Below, one piece after another: positions 56,301 to 64,000 of a stretch of 64,000 nucleotides of DNA. Numbering within the stretch: the first letter of the stretch is position 1; each line of letters begins with the position of its first letter. The notes beneath the pieces were generated by a model, which did not search any database, had not been told where the DNA came from, and worked only from the letters and a program-made list of their open reading frames with translations. Location of the stretch: the NCBI GenBank assembly GCA_963576565.1, contig OY755046.1, positions 73,769,719-73,833,718 of the forward strand. Reading direction: 5' to 3'. The stretch is from Aspidapion aeneum (lineage: Eukaryota > Arthropoda > Insecta > Coleoptera > Brentidae). A program made the translations under genes and the position numbers.

Positions 56301-59300
56301 TCACAAAGGAAGTTGGGGTTGGAGAATTAGAAAACACAACAAGGATCTTAACTTCTAAACTGCTGGAGATAACACGTCGGTTTTTGAACTTCACAAAGAA
56401 AGTTGGGGTCGGAGAGTTGGAAAACGCAATAAGTATCATAACTTCTAATCGGATGGAGATAACACGTCGGTTTTTGAACTTCACAAAGGAAGTTGGGGTC
56501 GGGGAGTTAGGAAACGCAATAAGTATCATAACTTCTAAACAACTGGAGATATCACGTCGGTTTTTAAACTACACAAAGGAAGTTGGGGTCGGAGAGTTAG
56601 AAAACGCAATAAGTATTATAACTTCCAAACGGCTGGAGATAACACGTCGGTTTTTGAACTTCACAAAGAAAGTTGGGGTGGGAGAGTTTGAAAACATAAT
56701 AAGTATCATAACTTCTAAACTGCTGGAGATAACACGTCGGTTTTTGAACTTCACAAAGAAAGTTGGGGTCAGGGAGTTAGAAAATACAATAAGTATCATA
56801 ACTTCTAATCGGATGGAGATAACATGTCGGTTTTTGAACTTCACAAAGGAAGTTGGGGTCGGGGAGTTAGGAAACGCAATAATTATCATAACTTCTAAAC
56901 AACTGGAGATAAAACGTCGGTTTTTGAACTTCACAAAGGAAGTTGGGGTCGGAGAGTTAGGAAACTCAATAAGTATCATAACTTCTAAACTGCTGGAGAT
57001 AACTTGTCGGTTTTTGAACTTCAGAAAGGAAGTTGGGGTCGAGGAGTTAGGAAAAGCAATAAGTATCATAACTTCTAAACAACTGGAGATAAAACGTCGG
57101 TTTTTGAACTTCACAAAGGAAGTTGGGGTCGGAGAGTTAGGAAACTCAATAAGTATCATAACTTCTAAACTGCTGGAGATAACTTGTCGGTTTTTGAACT
57201 TCAGAAAGGAAGTTGGGGTCGAGGAGTTAGGAAAAGCAATAAGTATCATAACTTCTAAACAACTGGAGATAACACGTCGGTTTTTGAACTTTACAAAGGA
57301 AGTTGGGGTCGGGGAGTTATAAAACACAATAAGTATCATAACTTCTAAACGGCTGAAGATAACACGCCGGTTTTTTAACTTCACAAAGGAAGTTGGGATC
57401 GAGGAGTTAGAAAACGTAATAAGTATCATAACTTCTAAACGGCTGGAAATAACACGTCGGTTTTTGAACTTCACAAAGGAAGTTGGGGTCGAGGAGTTGT
57501 AAAATACAATAAGTGTCATAAAATTTCTTGCTGGAAGGTTAGTAATTACCTGTTTCCTGGGATCCAAAAGGACGCTCTCTTTGCTGGTTGAGGGCGAGTC
57601 CCCACCAGAACTGTTGCCTCCAGTGGATGACTCTTCCTCTTTTTGTAAACGGGAGGTAACTGGAGAAGAAAATTTACTCTGCTTGCTCATAGAACTCAGC
57701 AATTTAGTCACTTCCGCGGATATGTCAATCTTTGACAGATCGCCTAGCTTGCCCACGATATCTGTCATCGGTTTGATTTCCTCAGCTGACGTGGAAGGTG
57801 TTGAAATCGATGTGTCATTTTGAACTTTAACAGAAGGCCTCATATCTTCGTCTTCTTCGTCTTTTGATATGCTGTCTCGTCTTGTTTCATCTTCCTCCAC
57901 TTTGATTGTCAACTTGTTTTCGTCATCTGAGTCTTCATCAGAATACCTGACAAATGCCAAAAAATTTTAGTCACTGGATAAAAAAATAATAACTTTATTG
58001 CCTTATACATTGAAGATTTTCAAGACTTGAGACCTACCAATTAATTTCAGCATTCTGTCGCTCCTCTTCCTCTTCCCTTTGTTCCTGTTGTAGCTGATTA
58101 GCTGCTTGATTGTCTGTAGCTGCATTAGCGGAACTTGTAGCTGAATTGTAGTCAGTTTGAGGCACTGGTATGCTGTTAAGATCCGTGGGGTTGTTTGCTG
58201 TTATCCTGGCTATCAAATCCATTGTTTTCTGGAATAATAAGAGAATAGCAGTTTGCTTTAAAAATCCTTCCTCGGAGAAGCCAGCGGGGGTTAAGAGCAC
58301 TTTATCCCGCGTGGCCAGTCTTCTATCTAGGGGTAGAATTTTTGAAATTTATACCCCTAGATATGAACTTGTTGACGCGGTATGGTGTTGACAATAGGGA
58401 AGAATGTGTTACCTGAGAAAATCCAACATTTGAAGAAAATTGAGCTTGATGTGGTTCCTCTTTTTTGGGATCATTAGTTTTTTGCGTGGTCTGAGAATGC
58501 TGCGAGGATTCCCCTTCTGCTTCCTCCTCTTCTGGCTTAAAGACCTCCAAACTTTTAGTCATGAGCTGATGCCTGATGTCCACATCTCTTGGTTTAATTG
58601 CAAAACTTATCGGTTGTCTTATATCTGTATCTTTGGAGTAGTTTAAAAGACCCGGAGTTTGTCTACTGTCCACATCTTTTTTACTGGAGGATTCCTGTTG
58701 GTAATCCATGGAAGAATCGACTAGAACGCCATCTATCGACTGATTCGATTGAAGGCTAGTGTGGCTATTCGAAGCTGACAGATTGGGCAAGGTGCGCATG
58801 TCGATGTCTCCATTGCTGCAAAATAAATTTAGTATGTTATACAGCACTTTTTTTTTGGCTTAAAGACTAAAAAACATATTTTTTGAAAGCTTTCAAAATT
58901 TTATTATGAAGATAAACAATTTTTGCTTTTATTTTTTTAGTTTGTTCCAAAAAATTATTATGATTTTGGTAAAAAATTAGAATTTAAATTTAAATTTAAG
59001 AAGCAGGACCAATGAAGTGTACAACTATCATTTACCTGCTGAATCTCATGTCTTGGTCGCTGCTTCCATAACTAAACTGGTTTGGAAACCCAGCGTGGTC
59101 TTTTTGATGCCATCTCGTCACTTTCGGCTGTTTTTTCTCAGCCGTATTTGATGGTGGTAAAGCAATATCTGTTTAAAAAAAAGTTACATTAATGTAACCA
59201 TTGTATCCTGTATTATTTTATTAAAACTAAAAATTATTACAATACAACACAAAAGCAATAGGGATTTTTTGCACACATTAGCTAACTTTATCGTTTATTA

Positions 59301-61978
59301 ATGCTAGGCTAAACGACAGATGTCGCGTGAAATTTTAGAAGTTCAATCAAGGCCAACAAAAAAATACAGGCCACGACCTTGAAAAAATCAGCTGTTTTCG
59401 GGAGGGCTGACTTGTCTTATGGGAGGTCAGACGTTTTTTTATGATAACTTTCAAAATGGCACTACAGGTTTCCGCGAAATTTCAGTGAAATATTCTCAGA
59501 TACCATCCCGATATTCCACCAAAGTTTTTTAAGGAAGCAACATGATTAAAAGGTTAAAATCTTCAAGATTTAGCATTCCTTATTTTGAATTCAAATTACC
59601 CGCCATGTACCACATGCCAACTGTTATATTTGACATGTATTTGACTTTGTCATGTGTGATTGTCACATTCGCTTCTGCTTTAAACTTAATTTTTGTGTGA
59701 GCTAATGAAGCGGCTATGAAAAATTAGGGCTTACTATACATTTAAAAAAAATTGTTCTGCCAGAATAAAGTAAAAACAATCTCAAAAACGGCTTTATTTA
59801 ACAAAAAATCAAATATCCATGAACCGTCATTCCAACTTCAAAATTTTAAAGACAATCAGCTGTGTCGTAACGTGACCATCAAAAAAAAATCAGCCCCGGA
59901 TGTGACGTCAACAAAGTGGAGGATCGTGGCCCGTCCATTTTGATAGCCCTGGTTCAATCAAGGCCAACAAAAAAATACAGGCCACGACCTTGAAAAAATC
60001 AGCTGTTCTCGGGGGCTGACTTGTCTTATGGGAGGTCAGACGTTTTTTTATGATAACTTTCAAAATGGCACTACAGATTTCCGCGAAATTTCAGTGAAAT
60101 ATTCTCAGACACCATCCCGATATTCCACCAAAGTTTTCTAAGGAAGCAACATGATTAAAACGTTAAAATCTTCAAGATTTAGCATTCCTTATTTTGAATT
60201 CAAATTACCCGCCATGTACCACAAGCCAACTGTTATATTTGACAACAAGACGCTAGCGCTACCAAGTCCACTTTCAATCCCTGACTTCGCATGCGCAGAT
60301 CTACCAATATTATTTACCTCATGTATTAGAATAGATGAATACAGGGTGATTTTCACTTGAATGATTCTAACCACATGAAAATAGAAAGTTTCAAAAACCT
60401 AACCTAACAAAACCTAATCAAATCTAACCGAACCGAACCAAAGGAAACTGAACCAATAATTAAAAAAAAAAAAACTTTCCTGACTTCCTGCCCGGGATCC
60501 TAGAGGATGTGAATCCGAACCGAACCAAACCGAACCTAACTAAACTGAACCAAACCTAACCTAACCAAAGTAAACTACAACACGTACTGCTAATTAGGTT
60601 TAGTTGGGTAGGGTTAGGTTTGGATAGGTTCGGTTCGGTACGGTCCGGTTCGGATTCACATCCTCTAGGATCCCGGGTAGGAAGTCAGGAAAGTTTTTTT
60701 TTTTTTAAATATTGGTTTAGTTTGCTTTGGTTCGGTTCGGTTAGATCTGATTAGGTTTCGTTAGGTTAAGTTTTTGAAACTTTCTTTTTTCATGTGGTTA
60801 GAATCATTCAAGTGAAAATCACCCTGTACATCTATTCTAATACATGAGGTAAATAATATTGGTAAATCTACGCATGCGAAGTCAGGGATTGGAAGTGGAC
60901 TTGGTAGGGCTAGCGTCTTGTTATTTGACATCTGTGATTGTCACATTCGCTTCTGCTTTAAACTTAATTTTTGTGAGAGCTAATGAAGCGGCTCTGAAAA
61001 ATTAAGGATTACTCTAGATTTAAAAAAAATTGTTCTGCAAGAATATAGTAAAAACAATCTCAAAACCGGCTTTATTTTAAAAAAATATCAAATATTCATG
61101 AACCGTCATTCCAACTTCAATATTTTAATGACAATCAGCTGTGTCGTAACGTGACCATCAAAAAAAAATCAGCCCCGGATGTGACGTCAACACAGTGAAT
61201 GATCGTGGCCCGTCCGTTTTGATAGCCCTGATTTGACAAGTATTTGACTTTGTCATCTGTGTTTGTCACATTCACTTCTGCTTTAAATCTAATTTTTGTG
61301 TGAGCTAATAAAGCGGCTCTAAAAAATTAAGGATTCTTATAGATTTAAAAAAAAATGTTCTGCAAGAATATAGTAAAAACAATTTCAAAACCGGCTTTAT
61401 TTTAAAAAAAATATCAAATATTCATGAACCGTCATTCCAACTTCAATATTTTAATGACAATCAGCTGTGTCGTAACGTGGCCATCAAAAAAAAAAATCAG
61501 CCCCGGATGTGACGTCAACAAAGTACAGAATCGTGGCCTGCTCTGACAGATACCTTATAAAAATTGTATGAATGACACCAATCAAAAGAGAGTAGAAATG
61601 TAAACCCAACACGTACGCCACAACCGAAAACAATCACCACCAAACCCAAAACAGAATCAAAATTATTACCCGTCTCGTTGATCAACTCGGGCGGTATTGG
61701 TACGCTTACGTCAAACAATGAGGGTATTGCCCCACCTTTGATGAAGTCCTCAACAGCTTTCATGCCTTCTTGTGACAGACCTTTGTTCTGTTCTTCTTGG
61801 TAAACTCCCTGTCCTTCTTGGTAATTGGTTGCTTCTCCCGGGTTGGAGTATTCGATTTCTAGTTTTTTCTGAGTTTGGTTGATCAAAGTGAGCGCTTCCT
61901 CGCGATTGAGGCGAGGGAATCCTCCCAGAATGTCTCTGGGTGCTGTTTCTATGTGCTTGAACAAGATTTGCTTCAATT
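52376..61978 (-). CDS. su(s)/ZC3H4-like nuclear protein, 3' eight exons
   Basis: Minus-strand exons 61978-61670, 59168-59036, 58815-58413, 58228-58038, 57946-57550, 56022-55638, 55503-55345 and 53328-52376 join in frame for about 976 residues. The protein is disordered and charged and carries the DPR and D(I/V/T)D(I/L/M)R motifs typical of ZC3H4/ZC3H6/Suppressor of sable: GDIDMRTLPNL, DTDIRQP, DVDIRHQL, LLDPRKQ, MRDPRE, DPRAKR, DIDLRHMGLPF, GDPRLKKLF. The final exon adds a Gly/Asn/Arg-rich RGG-like tail (GGGGNFRGGQHRNN, NNRGDRGGRNNRR) ending RHHSPE. The CCCH zinc fingers expected upstream are off the right edge. This family restrains or terminates unproductive RNA polymerase II transcripts in the nucleus. 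Function is inferred from family. Confidence 0.82.
53538..54257 (-). mobile_element. DINE-1-like element H7
   Basis: Reverse orientation. The outer hairpin has collapsed to tagctcacatgagcta. A short (GTCT)n core lies at 53657-53702, followed by tandem units and the left hairpin at 54186-54227. Intron of the su(s)-like gene. Confidence 0.68.
54289..55222. mobile_element. DNA element with ~90-bp inverted repeats
   Basis: Ends tattactttttggcaa are shared in inverted orientation, followed by ctgaatccgaatatc and gttgccaactcgaaa on both arms. The interior is non-coding. It lies in the last intron of the su(s)-like gene. Confidence 0.65.
55345..55503 (-). CDS. su(s)-like exon with DIDLRHMGLPF
   Basis: AALRPDIDLRHMGLPFKGM through VWRVTPIEVPRPDYT before GTAGGT. 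Confidence 0.85.
55638..56022 (-). CDS. su(s)-like exon, Arg/Asp/Ser-rich
   Basis: PSRRDSSSSTGSNYSPKPER, several DPR repeats, DPRAKRKGSTEEKGKNRSAK, ending DIDPDDIK plus one base before GTATGT. Confidence 0.88.
56275..57525. repeat. 90-bp minisatellite filling an intron
   Basis: About 14 copies of a 90-bp unit containing cacgtcggtttttgaacttc, acaaaggaagttggggtcgg and aagtatcataacttctaaac. The segments 56911-57090 and 57091-57270 are nearly identical, a 180-bp higher-order repeat. Because 90 is a multiple of three, long frames stay open on both strands (312 codons plus, about 320 minus). It lies wholly inside the 1527-bp intron 56023-57549. Confidence 0.92.
57550..57946 (-). CDS. su(s)-like exon, acidic/serine-rich
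   Basis: YSDEDSDDENKLTIKVEEDE through LLSSMSKQSKFSSPVTSRL to SVLLDPRKQ before GTAATT. The frame continues open into the following intron repeat. Confidence 0.88.
58038..58228 (-). CDS. su(s)-like exon, Gln/Glu-rich
   Basis: KTMDLIARITANNPTDLNS through QQEQREEEEERQNAEIN plus two bases of a Trp codon before GTAGGT. Confidence 0.85.
58300..58388. mobile_element. Short hairpin MITE
   Basis: Imperfect palindrome cgcgtggccagtcttctatctagggg / cccctagatatgaacttgttgacgcgg, about 85 bp. The same arms occur far apart inside the 49118-52317 element, so it may be a minimal derivative. Confidence 0.5.
58413..58815 (-). CDS. su(s)-like exon with DIDMR, DTDIR, DVDIR motifs
   Basis: NGDIDMRTLPNLSASNSHTS, YSKDTDIRQPISFAIKPR and DVDIRHQLMTKSLEVFKP, ending SNVGFSQ before GTAACA. 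Repeated D.D(I/M)R motifs are the clearest link to ZC3H4/6. Confidence 0.9.
59036..59168 (-). CDS. su(s)-like exon
   Basis: DIALPPSNTAEKKQPKVTRW then HQKDHAGFPNQFSYG and SSDQDMRFS before GTAAAT. Confidence 0.85.
59342..61540. repeat. ~610-bp tandem repeat, 2.5 copies
   Basis: Unit 1 spans 59342-59950. Unit 2 spans 59951-61230 and includes a 677-bp insertion. Unit 3 (partial) spans 61231-61540. Each unit begins near ggccacgaccttgaaaaaat and ends near gaggatcgtggcccgtcc, which are inverted relative to each other, so the unit may be a DNA transposon. Intron of the su(s)-like gene. Confidence 0.8.
60245..60921. mobile_element. Palindromic foldback element, 677 bp, 9-bp duplication
   Basis: Two arms of about 310 bp are inverted copies. 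The outer ends are acaagacgctagcg / gctagcgtcttgt, with shared blocks gggtgattttcacttgaa, cctgacttcctgcccggga and tcctagaggatgtgaatcc. tatttgaca is directly repeated at 60236-60244 and 60922-60930. Long arms and a 9-bp duplication suggest a Mutator-like foldback element. The centre has tandem cc(g/t)aacc motifs. Confidence 0.75.
61670..61978 (-). CDS. su(s)-like exon (most upstream in window)
   Basis: Starts two bases into a codon, then LKQILFKHIETAPRDILGGF, PRLNREEALTLINQTQKKLE through FIKGGAIPSLFDVSVPIPPE to LINET before GTAATA. Resembles the region just after the zinc fingers in ZC3H4-type proteins. Confidence 0.85.
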
Positions 61979-62024
61979 CTGCAAGGAAAAATAATTGTAA
62001 GTTAGAAGTACTACTATTATTTCG

Positions 62025-62227
62025 GTTTAGAATGTTTTTCTACGTTGTGCGACGCTTATTCTCCACCTCCTTCGATCCTGACAATCATCTTCTGTCTGTC
62101 TCTTTTGGACTCATTGATCTTTGGATTCACTGTTGCCATTCTAGTTTAGGACGCCCTCTTTTTCTGCGCCCTATGGGTTGCCATTCTAGGACCTGCTTTG
62201 GTAATCTTTCGCTATTCATCCGTTGTA
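62025..62227 (-). pseudogene. Non-LTR retrotransposon fragment, 3' part
   Basis: Minus strand reads LQRMNSERLPKQVLEWQPI and RRKRGRPKLEWQQ, then stops. It is the same family as 1845-2392 and is the left half of a copy split by the element at 62228. Confidence 0.7.
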
Positions 62228-63747
62228 AAGCGTGTCCCATTTTCGATGGGATTAAATGGGAAACTCGGTTATTATTAAAGATATTGATTTTCTGATTGCA
62301 CCTTACCGTGCTCTTTTTTTGAGCCCTTAAAAATGGCGTAATCAGATTTTTGCTATACCCGTAGTTTCGCTAATACAGGGAGTTTTTGAAAAAATTGTAT
62401 TTTTAATAATCCCTTCTATCTCGCTTATTTTGCGAGATATTTTTATTCTGTAAAAACCTTTTCATGGCAACTTTTCTAGAAGAAAATAATGACGTTGTCA
62501 ACTTTTTGAAATATTGTTTAGTTTTTGAGATATGGTATTTATCATAAAAAAATTAAATACGGACCTGGATTTTTTTATTACTATTTTGATTGGTTTCATG
62601 CTAATATTATGATAAAACAATAAAAATTTTAAAAATTTTTGTTTTAAGGTAAAAAAAAATATTTAATATTTAAAAAAAAAATTAGTCCGAACCTGGATAT
62701 TTCCAACATAAATATAAATTAAAAATTGCTAGTTAAACAATTTTTAGTTTAACTGTTTTGATACTTAGCATATTAAAAGGGTTTTACGTTAATTTACAGA
62801 TTTATTTGAAACAAAGTCTACGAAAAATACAAAAAAAACAAATTACAAAAAATAACTAATTTTTCTGATTGCCATTATGTTTAAGACATTGTTGGCATTT
62901 TTGAGTAATTTTTCTTAACGCATCTTGCATAAAAATATTTCTGCCATTTAAATATTGGGATTTTGTTGCTTGAATGAAGCAGTCAAACATATCACATTTT
63001 TCAAAATCTGGATATGGTCGATTTCTAGCCAGTTTAAAATAATTATAAGCCATGCACAAAAATGACAAGTGTCAAATTACAATGTCAATTCCACGCTTTT
63101 GTTTTGTAAATTTCACGACCTGCTGTTCGGTTATCAAATAATTAGTATGATATTATTTTTGTAACTTTTTAACGTTTTTTACTTTATTTATAAATCTTTT
63201 AATTATCATTTCAAAACAGATATACTAAAAATCGTTCAACTAGTGTGTCTTGCAATTTTTAATTTATAATTACGTTGGAAATTTCCAGGTTCGGACTATA
63301 ATTTTTTTTTCAAATATTAAATAGTTTTTTTTACCTTAAATATTAAAGTTTTATCATTTTAAGGTAATAATAGCATGGAACCAATCAAAACAGTAATAAA
63401 AAAAATCCAGGTCCGTATTTAATTTTTTTATTATAAACACCATATCTCAAAAACTAAACAATATTTTAAAAAATTGACAACGTCATTATTTTGCTCTAAA
63501 AAAGTTGCCATAGAAGGGTTTTTACAGAATAAAAATATCTTGCAAAATAAGCGAGATACAAGGAATTAATTAAAATAAAATTTTTTCAAAAACTCCCTGT
63601 ATTAGCGAAACCACGGGGTATAGCAAAAATCTGATTACACCATTTTTAAGGGCTCAAAAAAAGAGCACGGTAAGGTGCAATCAGAAAATCGATATCTTTA
63701 ATAATAACCGAGTTTCCCATTTAATCCCATCGAAAATGGGACACGCT
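62228..63747. mobile_element. Long-inverted-repeat element, ~1.5 kb
   Basis: Arms 62228-62740 and 63233-63747 are inverted copies at roughly 90% identity. The tips are agcgtgtcccattttcgatg, with shared landmarks ctgattgcaccttaccgtgc and 'gtccgaacctgga'. Three bases, gta, may be duplicated at the target. It splits a non-LTR copy. The unique centre of about 490 bp holds a 70-codon minus-strand ORF. Confidence 0.75.
62856..63068 (-). CDS. Small ORF in centre of long-inverted-repeat element
   Basis: 70 codons: MSFLCMAYNYFKLARNRPYP, FEKCDMFDCFIQATKSQ, then FMQDALRKITQKCQQCLKHN and GNQKN. It is basic, with five cysteines including CQQC. No family is recognised. It is the only unique-region ORF of the element and might be a captured host fragment or the relic of an element-encoded protein. 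Confidence 0.35.
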   Translation of the reverse strand: MSFLCMAYNYFKLARNRPYPDFEKCDMFDCFIQATKSQYLNGRNIFMQDALRKITQKCQQCLKHNGNQKN

Positions 63748-64000
63748 GTACATGGTCGTACCATTTACGCGACAAGTCTCTATTCCATACAACAGCGTGC
63801 TTTTCACCATTGTTTCATATATGTTAAATTTTACATTCTTTTTTATCTCTCTGCTCCATAAAATACTGTTAAGACATCCAATAACCTTTTTTGCTTTTAC
63901 TATTCTTTTTTCCAGTTCTTTACAGTTTGTTCCTGTCTTATCAAATGTGACACCCAAGTATACATACTCATTGCATGAAGATATTACTTGTCCATTGTCT
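63748..64000 (-). pseudogene. Non-LTR retrotransposon fragment, continues off window
   Basis: Minus strand encodes LEKRIVKAKKVIGCLNSILW, REIKKNVKFNIYETMVKSTL and LYGIETCRV, the right half of the copy split by the 62228 element. Near identical to 1845-2035. Confidence 0.75.

Noticed and set aside
56384..57322. 312-codon plus-strand ORF of 30-residue repeats
   Set aside because: Product of a 90-bp minisatellite. It is antisense to a well-supported gene and has no upstream gene structure.
56275..57525. Regular repeat spacing that could suggest a CRISPR array
   Set aside because: Units are 90 bp with no unique spacers and the genome is eukaryotic.
60390..60660. cctaacc/ccgaacc runs as interstitial telomere repeat
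   Set aside because: Units are irregular (cctaacc, ccgaacc, ccaaacc) and mirrored within a palindromic transposon. They are not a clean TTAGG or TCAGG array.

Overview
This window is nuclear DNA from an arthropod, very probably an insect with a repeat-rich genome. It is AT-rich. The host genes are split into short exons with standard GT-AG introns, and the spaces between and inside them are filled with nested transposable elements. The protein families seen (secreted M13 peptidase, fatty-acid-binding proteins, an EF-hand protein, a su(s)/ZC3H4-type nuclear protein) are compatible with an insect. A beetle is plausible, but the sequence does not fix the order.

Host genes, left to right. (1) 1249-5429, minus: first five coding exons of a secreted neprilysin-like M13 peptidase. 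The catalytic exons lie beyond the left edge. (2) 17157-23654, minus: an EF-hand protein of the calmodulin family with an acidic tail; its first exon is not found. (3) 29797-32175, minus: a divergent fatty-acid-binding-protein (FABP) paralogue. (4) 36447-44453, plus: a canonical FABP gene with two alternative first coding exons, head-to-head with (3). (5) 52376-61978, minus: eight 3' exons of a su(s)/ZC3H4-like protein. Its zinc-finger exons lie off the right edge.

Mobile DNA makes up most of the rest. The best preserved element is a Penelope-like retroelement (6409-10130) with an intact 819-codon RT plus GIY-YIG ORF. It sits inside an old P-element copy, and a second P copy at 49340-50696 gives the matching empty site. 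A decayed Penelope copy (3629-4859) sits in the first intron of the M13 gene. Other elements are two identical-length 1201-bp DNA elements in opposite orientation (10929-12129 and 41980-43180), with a relative at 17577-19456; a pogo-like element; several hAT elements and MITEs with exact 8-bp target duplications; seven Helentron-associated (DINE-1-like) copies with terminal hairpins and (CAGA)n cores; several non-LTR retrotransposon fragments; and a number of large palindromic elements. Nesting order can be read directly from target duplications in many places.

Features that stand out are the hammerhead-ribozyme-like fold in the Penelope terminal repeats, the unassigned DNA-transposon group with CCCAA termini and 2-bp duplications, the 90-bp minisatellite that fills an intron of the su(s)-like gene and stays open in frame with the upstream exon, and the two-promoter FABP locus. 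No rRNA, tRNA, CRISPR or prokaryotic operon was seen.
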